A stretch of 35,549 nucleotides of DNA. It comes from Sphingomonadaceae bacterium. Its GTDB lineage: Bacteria > Pseudomonadota > Alphaproteobacteria > Sphingomonadales > Sphingomonadaceae. The notes beneath the pieces were generated by a model that saw only the letters and a program-made list of their open reading frames with translations, did no database searches and was not told the DNA's origin. The translations under genes were made by a program, and so were the position numbers. Below are positions 8,270 to 18,618 of the stretch, in pieces (within the stretch, counting starts at the first letter, position 1; each line of letters opens with the position of its first letter). The stretch spans positions 1 to 35,549 of the forward strand of contig CANFXW010000030.1 of assembly GCA_947451145.1 (NCBI GenBank), read 5' to 3'.

Positions 8270-10245
8270 TTGGCTTTAGCCTTCGGGGCGGCTTTGGCAG
8301 CAGGCATTGCCCGCCGGGGACTCAGCAGCAGATCAAGCCCGACCGGACCGTTGCCCGGAGCGGCGCGCTCCAACCAGGGATAGCGCAGGCCATAGTGATA
8401 GTGGATCGGCACGGTGAAGAACCGGTCGCCGCGCTGCACCAGCAGCTCGATAGCATTGCTGCCACCCTTGGCCGCGGTGATGGCCTTGGTGATCACCTCG
8501 TCGCTCATCGCCTCGCCGTTCACCGCAACGATCTTTGTACCGGTAACGATTCCGGCATTGAAGGCGGGGCCATCCCAGAGCGTGCTGGAAACCCGGCCCT
8601 CCTTGTCGAGTGTCACGCCTAGCGAATAGGTGAGCGATGTTGACTTGGCCTTGGCGTTGCGGGCCTTTTCATAGGGGTTGGCTTCCGGTTTCCACACCAG
8701 CTTGTAGCCCGCCTTCTCCACTCCGGCGAGCGGTGCGGGGCGGCCATGATCGTCGATACGTTCATGCAGGAATTTGGCCCAGTCATAGGCATAGACGCCG
8801 TTCAGTGCCGATACGACATCGCCGAATTCGTAAGGCACCTGCCCCCAATCGCCATCGCGGATGCCGAAGAAAGCCTTTGCGAAATCGTCGAGGCCTTTCG
8901 CTCCCTTGGTCCCTTCGCGGATGATCTGGTCAGCCTCGAGCCAGATCAGCGAGCTTTCGCTATAATAGTCTTCACCGCGGGCCAGCGAAGCATAGGGCTT
9001 GGGCTTGCGCGCGGCAAACACCGGGTCGGTCGTGGTGTCGCTGACCGAGCGCCACTGGCGCCCCGGCTGAATCGAATATTGCCCGGCGGAAGAGGCGAGC
9101 ATGCCCAGCGCAATGTCCTTTGACTGGATGCCCGAGCGCGCCGCGTGGACAATGCCCCAGAACTGGTTCTGCCCTTCATAGACCCACAGCAGATCGTCCT
9201 GCATCGGTTGGCGGTAATCGGGCGTCCACAGCCGCGCCGGGCGGCGGAACTTGCCGTCCCACGAATGCGAAAGCTCGTGCGCGATCACGTTGCGATCCCA
9301 GTCGTGTTCGCTCCACTTGATGAAGTTTTCCGGCTCCATCTGGTTCTCGCTCGATCGGTGATGCTCCAGCCCGATGCCGCCCATCCGGTCGGTGAGCGCA
9401 ATCAGCAGGTCATAGTGATCCCAGTGATGGCTGCCATAGCCCAGCACCTCTTCCTCAACCATCGCGCGCAGCTTGGTCAGGCCTTCGGGCGGCAGTTCAA
9501 GCTGCTCGGGCTTGTCGGCGACAACATCAGCGAAGGCATTGTGCCCCAGATCGCAGCGCCGGGCATACTTGCCGGCAAAGATCGGCGAATCGACCAGCAC
9601 TTCGTAATTGGTCTCGGCCCAGGTAACCCGATTGAGCTTAGGGTCACCACTGGCGCTCTGGCCATCGAGCGCGGTAAAGGCTGTCCAGCCTTCGGGGAAG
9701 GTCACGCTCGGCTTCACCTTGATCTGCCGCACATAGTGCCCGGCGGGATAGAGGCTCATCTTCTCCCACTGCAGGTTGAGCATTTCACGCGTCATGGTGA
9801 TGCGGCCTTCGCTCGTTTGCAGCGGGCTGGTGTGGAGGAACTTGGCGGTAACAGCAGTGGTTCCGGCCGGAACGTCGATGTGGAAAGCAAAAACCTCCAC
9901 CGGATCGCGCTTCCACGCCAGTTCCCTGTCACCGGCATAGAAATGGATGTCGACCAGCTCGGCCAGCGGGCCACGAGCGCCGTGCTCGCCCGGCAGCCAG
10001 CGGGGCAATTGCAGGATCAGATCGCGGGTGCCCGAGGCCACCGGTACGGTCTGCACCACGCGATAGACGCCGCGGGTCACATCGCTGGCATCGATATCGA
10101 GCGTCATCGTGCCGGGATAGGCCACATCCTTCGCATCAGGCACGGTCTGGACGACCGGCACGGCGGCCGGAGCAGAGATTTGCGCCAAGGCGGTGGACGG
10201 AAGCAGCAGGGCGGCGAGTGGTGCGAGCGCGAATTTTGTTCTCAT
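8266..10245 (-). CDS. Exported M61 family metallopeptidase with PDZ domain
   Basis: This 659-residue protein has a clear signal peptide (residues 1-21, ending TALA-Q), so it acts in the periplasm or outside the cell. An N-terminal beta-rich M61 domain is followed by the gluzincin zinc motif HELSH at 323-327 ([10 protein letters not shown]), then the YEGQNQFWG block that is expected to supply the third zinc ligand. A C-terminal PDZ domain spans roughly residues 540-620 ([23 protein letters not shown]). Family members are glycyl aminopeptidases. The tail is lysine/alanine rich. It is divergent from hisS and leads the unit with DUF1345 and ppa. Confidence 0.92.
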   Translation of the reverse strand: MRTKFALAPLAALLLPSTALAQISAPAAVPVVQTVPDAKDVAYPGTMTLDIDASDVTRGVYRVVQTVPVASGTRDLILQLPRWLPGEHGARGPLAELVDIHFYAGDRELAWKRDPVEVFAFHIDVPAGTTAVTAKFLHTSPLQTSEGRITMTREMLNLQWEKMSLYPAGHYVRQIKVKPSVTFPEGWTAFTALDGQSASGDPKLNRVTWAETNYEVLVDSPIFAGKYARRCDLGHNAFADVVADKPEQLELPPEGLTKLRAMVEEEVLGYGSHHWDHYDLLIALTDRMGGIGLEHHRSSENQMEPENFIKWSEHDWDRNVIAHELSHSWDGKFRRPARLWTPDYRQPMQDDLLWVYEGQNQFWGIVHAARSGIQSKDIALGMLASSAGQYSIQPGRQWRSVSDTTTDPVFAARKPKPYASLARGEDYYSESSLIWLEADQIIREGTKGAKGLDDFAKAFFGIRDGDWGQVPYEFGDVVSALNGVYAYDWAKFLHERIDDHGRPAPLAGVEKAGYKLVWKPEANPYEKARNAKAKSTSLTYSLGVTLDKEGRVSSTLWDGPAFNAGIVTGTKIVAVNGEAMSDEVITKAITAAKGGSNAIELLVQRGDRFFTVPIHYHYGLRYPWLERAAPGNGPVGLDLLLSPRRAMPAAKAAPKAKAK

Positions 10246-10323
10246 AGAGGCGTTTTGTGCCGGTAAGGCGCGGCAATCGCAACCTCACAATCGACGAGTA
10301 ACTTTCCCGCGCCGTCTAAATCC

Positions 10324-10329
10324 TATAAG
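10324..10329 (+). promoter_or_regulatory. Possible -10 box immediately before hisS
   Basis: TATAAG at 10324-10329 resembles a sigma-70 -10 element and lies only 10 bases before the hisS ATG at 10340. No good -35 hexamer is seen at the right distance. No Shine-Dalgarno sequence is present (the leader is CGCCCCCGCC). A near-leaderless transcript is possible. Confidence 0.35.
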
Positions 10330-10339
10330 CGCCCCCGCC

Positions 10340-11580
10340 ATGAGCACCAAGACACCACAGGCCATCCGTGGCACCCAGGATATTTTCGGCGCTGATGCCG
10401 AGGCTTTCGCCTTCGTCGTCGAAACCTTCGAGCGCGTGCGCAAGCTCTACCGCTTCCGCCGCATCGAAATGCCGGTGTTCGAAAAGACCGAAGTGTTCAG
10501 CCGCTCGATTGGCGAGACCACCGATGTTGTCTCCAAGGAGATGTATTCGTTCCTCGATCGCGGCGATGAATCGCTGACCCTGCGGCCCGAATTCACCGCT
10601 GGCATTGCCCGCGCCTTCATCACCAACGGCTGGCAGCAACACGCGCCGCTGAAGGTTGCGACGCACGGGCCTTTGTTCCGCTACGAGCGTCCGCAGAAGG
10701 GCCGCTATCGCCAGTTCCACCAGCTCGACGCCGAGATCATCGGCGCTGCCGAACCGCAGGCCGATGTCGAGCTGCTGGTGATGGCCGATCAGCTGCTGAA
10801 AGAGCTGGGCATCGCCGATGGCGTAACCCTGCTGCTCAACACACTTGGCGACGGCGAAAGCCGCGAGGCATGGCGCGCTGCGCTGGTCGACTATTTCCGT
10901 GCCGTGAAGGGCGAGCTTTCCGAGGATAGTCAGGAACGGCTCGAAAAGAACCCGCTGCGGATTCTGGATTCGAAGGACCCGCGCGACAAGGTGTTCGTCG
11001 GCGACGCGCCGAAGATCGACGATTACCTGAGCGCCGAGGCGCAGGATTTCTTCGGCAAGGTAACGAGCGGGCTGGACGCCGCCGGAGTGGCATGGACGCG
11101 CGCGCCGAGCCTCGTGCGCGGGCTGGATTATTACCGCCACACTGCGTTTGAATTTGTGACGGACCGGCTCGGCGCACAGGGCACCGTGCTTGGCGGCGGG
11201 CGTTATGACGGGCTGATGGAGTCGCTCGGCGGGGCTCCGACACCGGCGGTGGGCTGGGCTGCTGGGATTGAGCGGCTGGCGATGTTGGTGGGGGACAAGG
11301 GCGAGGCCACTGCTGATGTGGTTATTGCCGTTGAGGATGATGCTACTCTCTTGGCCGCAACCACTGGATTGGCTGAACTGCGCCGAGCCGGATTTTCTGC
11401 TGACATGGTTGCATCGGGCTCGCCTCGCAAGCGCTTCGACAAGGCAGTTAAAATTAGTGGAAAGATGCTGGTTTCCATATCCATGCGTGATGGTGCGATC
11501 CTGACAAACTGGCGAGTGTCGGAAGAACATTCGATCAAGGATCAGGTCGTTCAGGTGTTTGACCGAGCCATTTCCAAGGC

Positions 11581-11584
<4 letters not shown>
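10340..11584 (+). CDS. hisS: Histidyl-tRNA synthetase
   Basis: HisRS charges tRNA-His in the cytoplasm. The 414-residue length fits the standard bacterial enzyme. Class II motif 2 is visible in [18 protein letters not shown], and the histidine-specific block in [14 protein letters not shown] followed by [14 protein letters not shown] (motif 3 region includes [12 protein letters not shown]). The C-terminal anticodon-binding domain follows. I start at the ATG at 10340 because the protein begins there with [12 protein letters not shown]; a longer in-frame reading would extend into the divergent M61 gene. It overlaps prfA by ATGA. Confidence 0.96.
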
Positions 11585-12645
<1,061 letters not shown>

Positions 12646-12661
12646 GGGCGTGGGAATGATG

Positions 12662-12736
12662 CTTCGACAAGCTCAGCATGAGCGGAGTTTTGTGTTGCAT
12701 TCAAATCAACACCCGCTCAGCCTGAGCCTGTCGAAG
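12662..12736. repeat. REPIN-like inverted pair of REP palindromes
   Basis: The left arm (12662-12685) begins CTTCGACAAGCTCAG and the right arm (12713-12736) is its inverse, differing at three of 24 bases. Each arm carries its own small palindrome (GCTCA-nnn-TGAGC), so the element can fold as two hairpins or as one long cruciform. The CTTCGACA-GCTCAG core is widely repeated in sphingomonad genomes as I recall. It fills most of the prfA-prmC gap. Confidence 0.7.
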
Positions 12737-12756
12737 GCCGTACACGGCATCGCTCC

Positions 12757-13611
12757 ATGACCATTGCCCTCGCCATACGCGAGGCGGCGGATGCGCTGGC
12801 GGGGTGTTCGGATACCCCGCGGCTCGATGCCGAGCTGCTGATGGCGCATATGCTGGGCGTTTCGCGCTCGGCCATGCTGATCCAACACATGAAGCAGTCC
12901 CCGCCGCCGCCGGGCTTTGCCAGCCTGATAGTGCGGCGGTTGCGGCATGAGCCGGTGGCCTATATCCTGGGCGAACAGGAGTTTTTCGGCCTGACCTTCC
13001 GCGTCACCCCTGATGTCCTGATCCCGCGCGGGGATAGCGAGGTGCTGGTGGAGATGGCGATCAAGGCGCGGCCCGAAGCGAAGCGGATGCTTGATTGCGG
13101 GACGGGGTCGGGCGCGCTGCTGCTGGCGGTGCTGCATGGCTTGCCTGAGGCTGAGGGTGTGGGGATCGATCGTTCCGCCGCCGCACTGGATGTCGCAGCG
13201 GGCAATGCCGCACAGCTCGGGCTGGATGACCGGGCAAAGATGCTGCCGCTCGATTGGCACAGCGCAGGCTGGTCAGCTGATCTGGGCCAATTCGACATGA
13301 TCCTCGCCAACCCGCCCTATGTTGAAACCGACGCCGATCTCGCGCCTTCAGTGCGCGACCACGAGCCTGCGGGCGCGCTGTTTGCCGGGGCGGATGGGTT
13401 GGACGATTACCGCGTGCTGGTGCCCCAATTGCCCCCGCTGCTCAACCCGAATGGCGTCGCGCTGATCGAGATTGGTTCCAAGCAGGCCGAGGCGGTCAGC
13501 GCCATCGCGGAGAGAGCCGGGTTCGCCGTAACGCTCCACCGCGATCTCGCCGGGCGGCCGCGTGTGCTGATGTGCAAATTATCGCTTGGCAAGGGGCAGC
13601 CCAACGGGTAA
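12757..13611 (+). CDS. prmC: Release factor glutamine methyltransferase
   Basis: PrmC (HemK) uses S-adenosylmethionine to methylate the GGQ glutamine of RF1 and RF2. The 284-residue protein has an N-terminal helical domain for factor recognition and a Rossmann methyltransferase domain. The SAM-binding motif reads LDCGTGSGALLLAV (around 110-123), and the catalytic NPPY is around residues 186-189 (ILANPPYVE). The ATG at 12757 lies 20 bases after the REP element, and no clear ribosome site is visible. It directly follows prfA. Confidence 0.95.
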   Translation: MTIALAIREAADALAGCSDTPRLDAELLMAHMLGVSRSAMLIQHMKQSPPPPGFASLIVRRLRHEPVAYILGEQEFFGLTFRVTPDVLIPRGDSEVLVEMAIKARPEAKRMLDCGTGSGALLLAVLHGLPEAEGVGIDRSAAALDVAAGNAAQLGLDDRAKMLPLDWHSAGWSADLGQFDMILANPPYVETDADLAPSVRDHEPAGALFAGADGLDDYRVLVPQLPPLLNPNGVALIEIGSKQAEAVSAIAERAGFAVTLHRDLAGRPRVLMCKLSLGKGQPNG

Positions 13612-13720
13612 ATCCCTTGGCAGGCCAGCGCTTGGAGGCAATTTTGCCCCCGCAGGCCGCAGCTCCAGCATTTGCGACAGGGCTTGGCCGCAGCGGCCTC
13701 TCTCACAGGGCAGATGTCGG

Positions 13721-13757
13721 GACACAGCGGTGTCCGGATAGTCCGGTGTGCTGTGTC
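13721..13757 (+). other. Imperfect hairpin upstream of the DUF4167 gene
   Basis: GACACAGC (13721-13728) pairs with GCTGTGTC (13750-13757), and CCGGA (13734-13738) with TCCGG (13742-13746), separated by a small internal loop. There is no T-run, so it does not look like an intrinsic terminator. It sits about 65 bases before the DUF4167 start in a 210-base leader with no other recognisable feature, and could be a leader structure. Confidence 0.4.
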
Positions 13758-13821
13758 AGGATGACGATTCGACCTCCGACATGATCCGTCAGGCGGCGAA
13801 CCGGTGAAGGAAAACTCACCC

Positions 13822-14673
13822 TTGATTAACAATAATCGTGGCAACAACAACAACCGCAGGCGCGGTCGTGGCAATAACAACAACCGGCAGAACGGCGGCG
13901 GCGCGCAGCTGAACCGCGTGGATAGCCGGGCGCGCGGTAATGCCCCGCAGATGCTCGAAAAGTATCGCAAGCTGGCCCACGATGCCCACCTCAACGGTGA
14001 CCGCGTGCAGGAGGAATATTACCTCCAGTTTGCCGACCACTATTTCCGCGTGATCGCTGACACCCGCGTCCGCCAGGAAGAACAGCGCACGCGCCCCAAT
14101 GATCGCGGCGAAGGCGGCGAGGAGCAGGTGGAAGAGAACGAATTCTCGACCTCGGAAAGCGAATACCAGCCTTACGAAAAGCAGAATTACGACCGCCAGC
14201 CGAACAACCAGCGTGATCGTGATGACCGCGGCAACCGCGAAGAGCGCGGCAATCGCGATGATCGTGGCCCCCGTGAAGACCGCCCGAATCGTGAAGAGCG
14301 TCAGCCCCGCGAAGAACGCCAGCCACGCGAAGATCGCGGCCAGCGCTTCCAGCGTCCGGTGCAGGAAGATCGTAATCCGTTCGTCAGCGAACCGGCACGC
14401 GATTTCGGCGAAGAGCAACCGGCGGCCGAGCCTGCCGAGAATCCCTTTACCCGTGACAATCGCGGCACCCGCGGTTTGAAGCCGCGCCGCGAAGATCGGG
14501 GGCCGCGTGCGCCTCGTGAAAACCGTGACGAACCCGCGGGTCTCGATGCCTCGATCCTGCCACCGGCACTCGGCGCCAGCCGCAGCGAAGAGCCGGTAGC
14601 CGACGCTGCCGAAGAAGCGCCCGCACCAAAGCGTCGTGGCCGCCCGGCCAAGGCGAAGGTTGAGGCGGAATAA
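13822..14673 (+). CDS. DUF4167 low-complexity protein
   Basis: The N-terminal third contains the DUF4167 domain, with an Asn-rich and RRRGRG basic start, then the conserved SRARGNAPQMLEKYRKLAHDA-type and EEYYLQFADHYFRV segments. The remainder is highly charged, with many NREER, RDDRG, PREDR-like repeats, then a short AT-hook-like KRRGRPAK near the end. Such RG- and NR-rich sequence suggests RNA binding, but no function is established to my knowledge. I prefer the TTG at 13822, because AAGGAA lies 9 bases upstream of it; the in-frame GTG at 13804 has no ribosome site and would add six residues. The gene follows prmC, an order I recall as common in Alphaproteobacteria. Confidence 0.85.
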   Translation: MINNNRGNNNNRRRGRGNNNNRQNGGGAQLNRVDSRARGNAPQMLEKYRKLAHDAHLNGDRVQEEYYLQFADHYFRVIADTRVRQEEQRTRPNDRGEGGEEQVEENEFSTSESEYQPYEKQNYDRQPNNQRDRDDRGNREERGNRDDRGPREDRPNREERQPREERQPREDRGQRFQRPVQEDRNPFVSEPARDFGEEQPAAEPAENPFTRDNRGTRGLKPRREDRGPRAPRENRDEPAGLDASILPPALGASRSEEPVADAAEEAPAPKRRGRPAKAKVEAE

Positions 14674-14686
14674 GGACTGACTGCAA

Positions 14687-16273
14687 GTGAGACAATTCGT
14701 CTCCTTGCGCCGTCTGGCTGATGTCCCGGCCAATCGCCCGCTGATTGCCGCGCCCTTGCTGGGCGCGATGGGTGCCTGCGGGTTTGAGCCGCTGCATCTC
14801 TGGCCGTTGATGCTGGTTGGCCTTGCGGGCCTGGGCGAGCTGGTCGTCCGCGCGGGCAGCATGAGGCGCGCCGCGCTGATCGGCTGGCTGTTCGGCGTCG
14901 GGCACTTCGCGCTCGGCAACAACTGGATCGCCACGGCCTTCACCTATCAGGCCGAGATGTCGCACTGGATGGGCTGGGTCGCGGTGTTTGGCCTATCGCT
15001 GTTTCTGGCGATCTACCCCTCGCTTGCCGCCTTTGTCGCCTGGCACTTCCGCGCCCGGACTGTAACCTTCGCCACGGCACTCGCCGGAGGCTGGATCATC
15101 TCCGAGTGGCTGCGCGGCTGGGTGTTCAGCGGCTTTGCCTGGGATCCGGTGGGCGTTGCACTGCTCGGGCCGTTCGACGGACAAGGGCTGGCCATGCTGG
15201 CGCGCTGGACCGGGACCTACGGGCTTTCGGGTGTGGCCGTGCTGCTGGCGATGCTGCTGCGCGCGGTGTCTCACGCACCGGTTAAGCGGGCTGCAGGCTT
15301 GGCTGCGCTGCTGCTGGTTCTGCTCACGCCAATGGTGATCACCGGCACGATTGCCCCGCCGCAAGGGCGCGTGCCCTTTACCCTCGTCCAGCCCAATATC
15401 GCGCAGGAAGACATCGCCAATCCAGCCAAGTACGAAGAGCAGTTCATAACCACGGCGAAGCTGTCGTTACCGCTCAAATATGGCGAGCGGCGGCTGGTGC
15501 TGTGGCCGGAAAGCGGCGTGCCTGACTACCTGCGCGAGGGCTATCCGCTCTATTTCTATCAGGAAACCACCTTTGCTGCTGATCCGAGAGCGGCGCGCGC
15601 TCGGATTGCGCAGGTTGTCGGAAAGAACTCTGCGCTGCTCACCGGCTCGGTCGATCTCGATGTTCGCCGCGAGCAGGTGGTTGGCGCGCGCAATGTGGTG
15701 ACCGTGCTCGATGATACCGGCGCCATTCGCGGATCATACGCCAAGGCGCACCTTGTGCCGGGCGGGGAGTATCTGCCGCTGCGCGCCCTGCTCGAACCGT
15801 TCGGCCTGACCCGGCTGGTGGCCGGAACGATCGATTTCAATCCCGGACCGGGGCCGCGCACGCTTGATCTCGGGCCGTGGGGCCGGGCGGGCATTCAGGT
15901 GTGTTATGAGATCGTGTTCTCGGGCGAAGTGGTCGACCGGGCGCATCGACCGTCCTATCTGTTCAACCCCACCAACGATGGCTGGTTCGGCACATGGGGC
16001 CCGCCGCAGCATTTGGCGCAGGCGCGGATGCGGGCGATCGAGGAAGGTCTTCCAGTGCTTCGCGCGACGACCAGCGGGATCAGCGCAGTGATCGATGCCG
16101 ATGGCATAGTGCGCCAGTCGCTGCCGCGCTTCGTCGCTGGCAGGCTCGATGGGCGGGTGCCGCCGCCGCATGAACCGACGCTGTTTGCCCTGTTCGGGAA
16201 TATGGTTCCGCTTGCCCTCGCGACACTTCTTCTTGGGCTAAGTCTGCTTGTCTTGCGCCGCTCGCGCGGCTAA
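14687..16273 (+). CDS. lnt: Apolipoprotein N-acyltransferase
   Basis: Lnt adds the third acyl chain to the N-terminal cysteine of lipoproteins in the inner membrane. The 528-residue protein starts with several membrane segments (about 15-215) followed by a periplasmic nitrilase-like domain and a final membrane helix. The catalytic triad is readable: Glu275 (LWPESG), Lys353 (YAKAHLVPGGEY) and Cys406 (IQVCYEI), aligning with E. coli Glu267, Lys335 and Cys387. The start is a GTG at 14687 behind TAAGGA. It sits 13 bases after the DUF4167 gene. Confidence 0.95.
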   Translation: MRQFVSLRRLADVPANRPLIAAPLLGAMGACGFEPLHLWPLMLVGLAGLGELVVRAGSMRRAALIGWLFGVGHFALGNNWIATAFTYQAEMSHWMGWVAVFGLSLFLAIYPSLAAFVAWHFRARTVTFATALAGGWIISEWLRGWVFSGFAWDPVGVALLGPFDGQGLAMLARWTGTYGLSGVAVLLAMLLRAVSHAPVKRAAGLAALLLVLLTPMVITGTIAPPQGRVPFTLVQPNIAQEDIANPAKYEEQFITTAKLSLPLKYGERRLVLWPESGVPDYLREGYPLYFYQETTFAADPRAARARIAQVVGKNSALLTGSVDLDVRREQVVGARNVVTVLDDTGAIRGSYAKAHLVPGGEYLPLRALLEPFGLTRLVAGTIDFNPGPGPRTLDLGPWGRAGIQVCYEIVFSGEVVDRAHRPSYLFNPTNDGWFGTWGPPQHLAQARMRAIEEGLPVLRATTSGISAVIDADGIVRQSLPRFVAGRLDGRVPPPHEPTLFALFGNMVPLALATLLLGLSLLVLRRSRG

Positions 16274-16280
16274 AGGACAT

Positions 16281-16302
16281 GACATAAAGATTGCTTTATA
16301 TC
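16281..16302 (+). promoter_or_regulatory. Palindromic operator-like site before metK
   Basis: GACATAAAG (16281-16289), a 4-base spacer and CTTTATATC (16294-16302) form a 22-base palindrome with one mismatch in nine pairs. It lies 10 bases before the metK ATG. It is AT-rich in a GC-rich context. The AAAG-n4-CTTT pattern resembles what I recall of operators for the ArsR-family methionine-cycle regulator SahR in Proteobacteria. The regulator itself is not in this window. Confidence 0.5.
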
Positions 16303-16312
16303 AGGATCTGCA

Positions 16313-17518
16313 ATGCGCACCTCTTACCTCTTCACGTCCGAATCCGTTTCCGAAGGCCACCCGGACAAGGTTGCCGACCAGATCAGCGATTCGATCGTCG
16401 ATCTGTTCCTGTCGAAAGACCCGGAAGCGCGCATCGCCTGCGAAACGCTGACCACAACCCAGCTTGTCGTGCTGGCCGGTGAAATCCGCTGCAAGGGCGT
16501 ATACGAGAACGGCGCGTGGGCACCCGGCGCGCAGGCCGAGATCGAAGCCACCGTGCGCAAGACCGTGCGCGAAATCGGCTATGAGCAGGACGGCTTCCAC
16601 TGGGAAAAGTTCGAATTCATCAATCGTCTGCACGGCCAGTCCGAACACATCGCCCAGGGCGTCGATGCCGGCAGCAACAAGGATGAAGGCGCTGGCGATC
16701 AGGGCATCATGTTTGGCTATGCCACCGATGAAACCCCCGATCTGATGCCTGCCACGCTCTATTACAGCCACAAGATCCTTGAGCGCATGGCGGCAGACCG
16801 CCACTCGGGCGCGGCGCCATTTCTTGAGCCTGACGCCAAGAGCCAGGTGACGCTGCGTTACGAAGGCAGCCTGCCGGTTGCCGCGACCGCCGTGGTTGTC
16901 TCGACCCAGCACGCGCGTGGCTATGACGAGGGTGAGAAGGAAGCCGAGCTTCACGCCTATGTAAAGCGCGTGGTCGCCGATGTAATTCCGCCGGTGCTGC
17001 TGCGCGAAACCGAATACCACATCAACCCGACCGGCTCGTTTGAGATCGGCGGCCCCGATGGTGACGCAGGGCTTACCGGCCGCAAGATCATCGTCGATAC
17101 CTATGGCGGCGCGGCCCCGCATGGCGGCGGCGCTTTTTCGGGCAAGGATCCAACCAAGGTGGACCGCTCGGCTGCCTATATCAGCCGCTATCTCGCCAAG
17201 AACATCGTCGCGGCCGGCCTTGCCACCCGCTGCACGATCCAGCTGGCCTATGCCATCGGCGTGTCAAAGCCGCTGTCGCTCTATGTCGATACGCATGAGA
17301 CCGGCACGGTGGGCGATGACAAGATCGAAGCCGCGATCATGGGTGTTGCCAAGCTCGGCGGGCTTACGCCCAAGGCAATCCGTCTGCATCTGGGGCTTAA
17401 CAAGCCGATCTACCGGCCGTCGGCTGCCTATGGCCACTTCGGCCGCAAGGCAGAGGGCGACATGTTCCCCTGGGAGCGCACCGATCTGGTTGACGATCTC
17501 AAAGCAGCACTGGCCTGA
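16313..17518 (+). CDS. metK: S-adenosylmethionine synthetase
   Basis: MetK makes S-adenosylmethionine from methionine and ATP. The 401-residue protein has the N-terminal [18 protein letters not shown] signature, the ATP-binding hexapeptide GAGDQG (residues around 123-128), and the phosphate-binding [17 protein letters not shown] loop. All three domains are present. An AGGA ribosome site lies 6 bases before the ATG, downstream of the palindrome at 16281-16302. It follows lnt by 39 bases and overlaps the DUF983 gene by one base (TGATG). Confidence 0.97.
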   Translation: MRTSYLFTSESVSEGHPDKVADQISDSIVDLFLSKDPEARIACETLTTTQLVVLAGEIRCKGVYENGAWAPGAQAEIEATVRKTVREIGYEQDGFHWEKFEFINRLHGQSEHIAQGVDAGSNKDEGAGDQGIMFGYATDETPDLMPATLYYSHKILERMAADRHSGAAPFLEPDAKSQVTLRYEGSLPVAATAVVVSTQHARGYDEGEKEAELHAYVKRVVADVIPPVLLRETEYHINPTGSFEIGGPDGDAGLTGRKIIVDTYGGAAPHGGGAFSGKDPTKVDRSAAYISRYLAKNIVAAGLATRCTIQLAYAIGVSKPLSLYVDTHETGTVGDDKIEAAIMGVAKLGGLTPKAIRLHLGLNKPIYRPSAAYGHFGRKAEGDMFPWERTDLVDDLKAALA

Positions 17519-17925
17519 TGCCGGTGCTGCCCGACCTGCCGATCAGTTCATGGTCCGCGATGGCGCGGGGGGCAAAGTTCTGTTGCCCGCGCTGCGGTGA
17601 GGCACCGCTGTTCCGCAAGTGGCTGAAGCCGGTCGATACCTGCACCTCATGCGGTCAGGACTGGTCAAAGCAGCAGGCGGATGATTTCCCGGCCTATGTC
17701 GCGATCCTGCTTTCCGGGCACATTCTCGCCCCGATCATGATCGTGCTGGGCATGGAGACCGATCTTTCGGTCACCGCGCTGCTGGCGATCCTGATGCCCA
17801 GCGCCACCGCCATGATGATCGGCATGTTGCAGCCCGCCAAGGGCGCGATCATCGCGCTGCAATGGTGGTTCGGTATGCACGGCTTCAAGCGCGAGCGCCG
17901 CGAGGCACCTCTGCCTCCCGCCTGA
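17518..17925 (+). CDS. DUF983 zinc-ribbon membrane protein
   Basis: The 135-residue protein matches DUF983. The N-terminal part has CCPRCGE and CTSCGQDW, which form a four-cysteine zinc ribbon at about residues 22-50. Two hydrophobic helices follow (about 60-82 and 86-108), ending in a basic tail with FGMHGFKRERRE. It is a small membrane-anchored protein of unknown function. The ATG overlaps the metK stop, so its translation is coupled to metK. Its stop abuts the converging ferritin-like gene with no gap. Confidence 0.85.
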   Translation: MPVLPDLPISSWSAMARGAKFCCPRCGEAPLFRKWLKPVDTCTSCGQDWSKQQADDFPAYVAILLSGHILAPIMIVLGMETDLSVTALLAILMPSATAMMIGMLQPAKGAIIALQWWFGMHGFKRERREAPLPPA

Positions 17926-18597
17926 CTATTCCTGATCCGGCCAGCGTTCCATGCGCGGCAGGCCGGCATCGAGGAAGATCATCGGAATCTTGCCTAGGAT
18001 CAGCGCGCGGTGGATCCAGAAATCGGTTAGCCGCGCGCGCCAAGGTGCGGCGGGCAAACCCCGGTTTTCCAGCCAGTTCCGGTAGGGCACGAAGTGATCG
18101 GGCTCGTCCTTGTGGATCACCTGAAACATCCGCGTCAGCGCCGGGTCTGATCGCACCGAGGGGTTGGCGAGCAAGACGTCTACCTGACGCAGCCCGCGCT
18201 CTTCGGTGAGCACAATGACCTGACACAGTTTCTCGAACAGCGCCGGGTCGGCAACGATCCGGGGGGTGTCGAGCGCATCGATCTCGCAGCCGAACGCGCG
18301 CAGGATGAAGCGGTCGATGTGGCCGACGGACCGGTCGAGCGCCAACGGCATACGGTGGTTGAGTTCGAACCAGCGCTTGAACATCAGGTAATGCTTGCGC
18401 TCGTCCGCGCGGTGTTTTTCGATCGCCTTGATAAAGGCCAGGTCGTCAGGGCAGACAGCACGCACGGCATCGAGCACACGGTCCAGCGCCGTGTAACCCC
18501 GGTGTTCGTTGTAGATATAGACCGATCCCAGAACATCGAGGTAACGGTCGCGGAAACCCCCTTGGAAGGCGCGCGTGTCGCCTGTTGCGGTGGCCAT
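17926..18597 (-). CDS. Ferritin-like diiron protein
   Basis: This 223-residue, mainly helical protein carries two ExxH motifs: Glu66-Arg-Lys-His69 (ADERKH) and Glu165-Pro-Asp-His168 (KDEPDH). Glutamates at about 31 (NEHRG) and 132/133 (TEERG) have the right spacing to complete a carboxylate-bridged diiron site in a four-helix bundle. The family includes oxidoreductases and hydroxylases; which reaction is done here is not evident. It is the last gene of the minus-strand unit with scoA, scoB and glutathione peroxidase, 21 bases after the latter. Confidence 0.72.
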   Translation of the reverse strand: MATATGDTRAFQGGFRDRYLDVLGSVYIYNEHRGYTALDRVLDAVRAVCPDDLAFIKAIEKHRADERKHYLMFKRWFELNHRMPLALDRSVGHIDRFILRAFGCEIDALDTPRIVADPALFEKLCQVIVLTEERGLRQVDVLLANPSVRSDPALTRMFQVIHKDEPDHFVPYRNWLENRGLPAAPWRARLTDFWIHRALILGKIPMIFLDAGLPRMERWPDQE

Positions 18598-18618
18598 CTG
18601 TCAGGCCCCGTCCCCCCC

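Noticed and set aside
13721..13757. Intrinsic terminator after prmC
   Set aside because: The hairpin is imperfect and no T-run follows it.
16274..16312. SAM or SAH riboswitch before metK
   Set aside because: Only 39 bases are available and no conserved riboswitch core or pseudoknot is visible; the palindrome is better explained as a protein operator.
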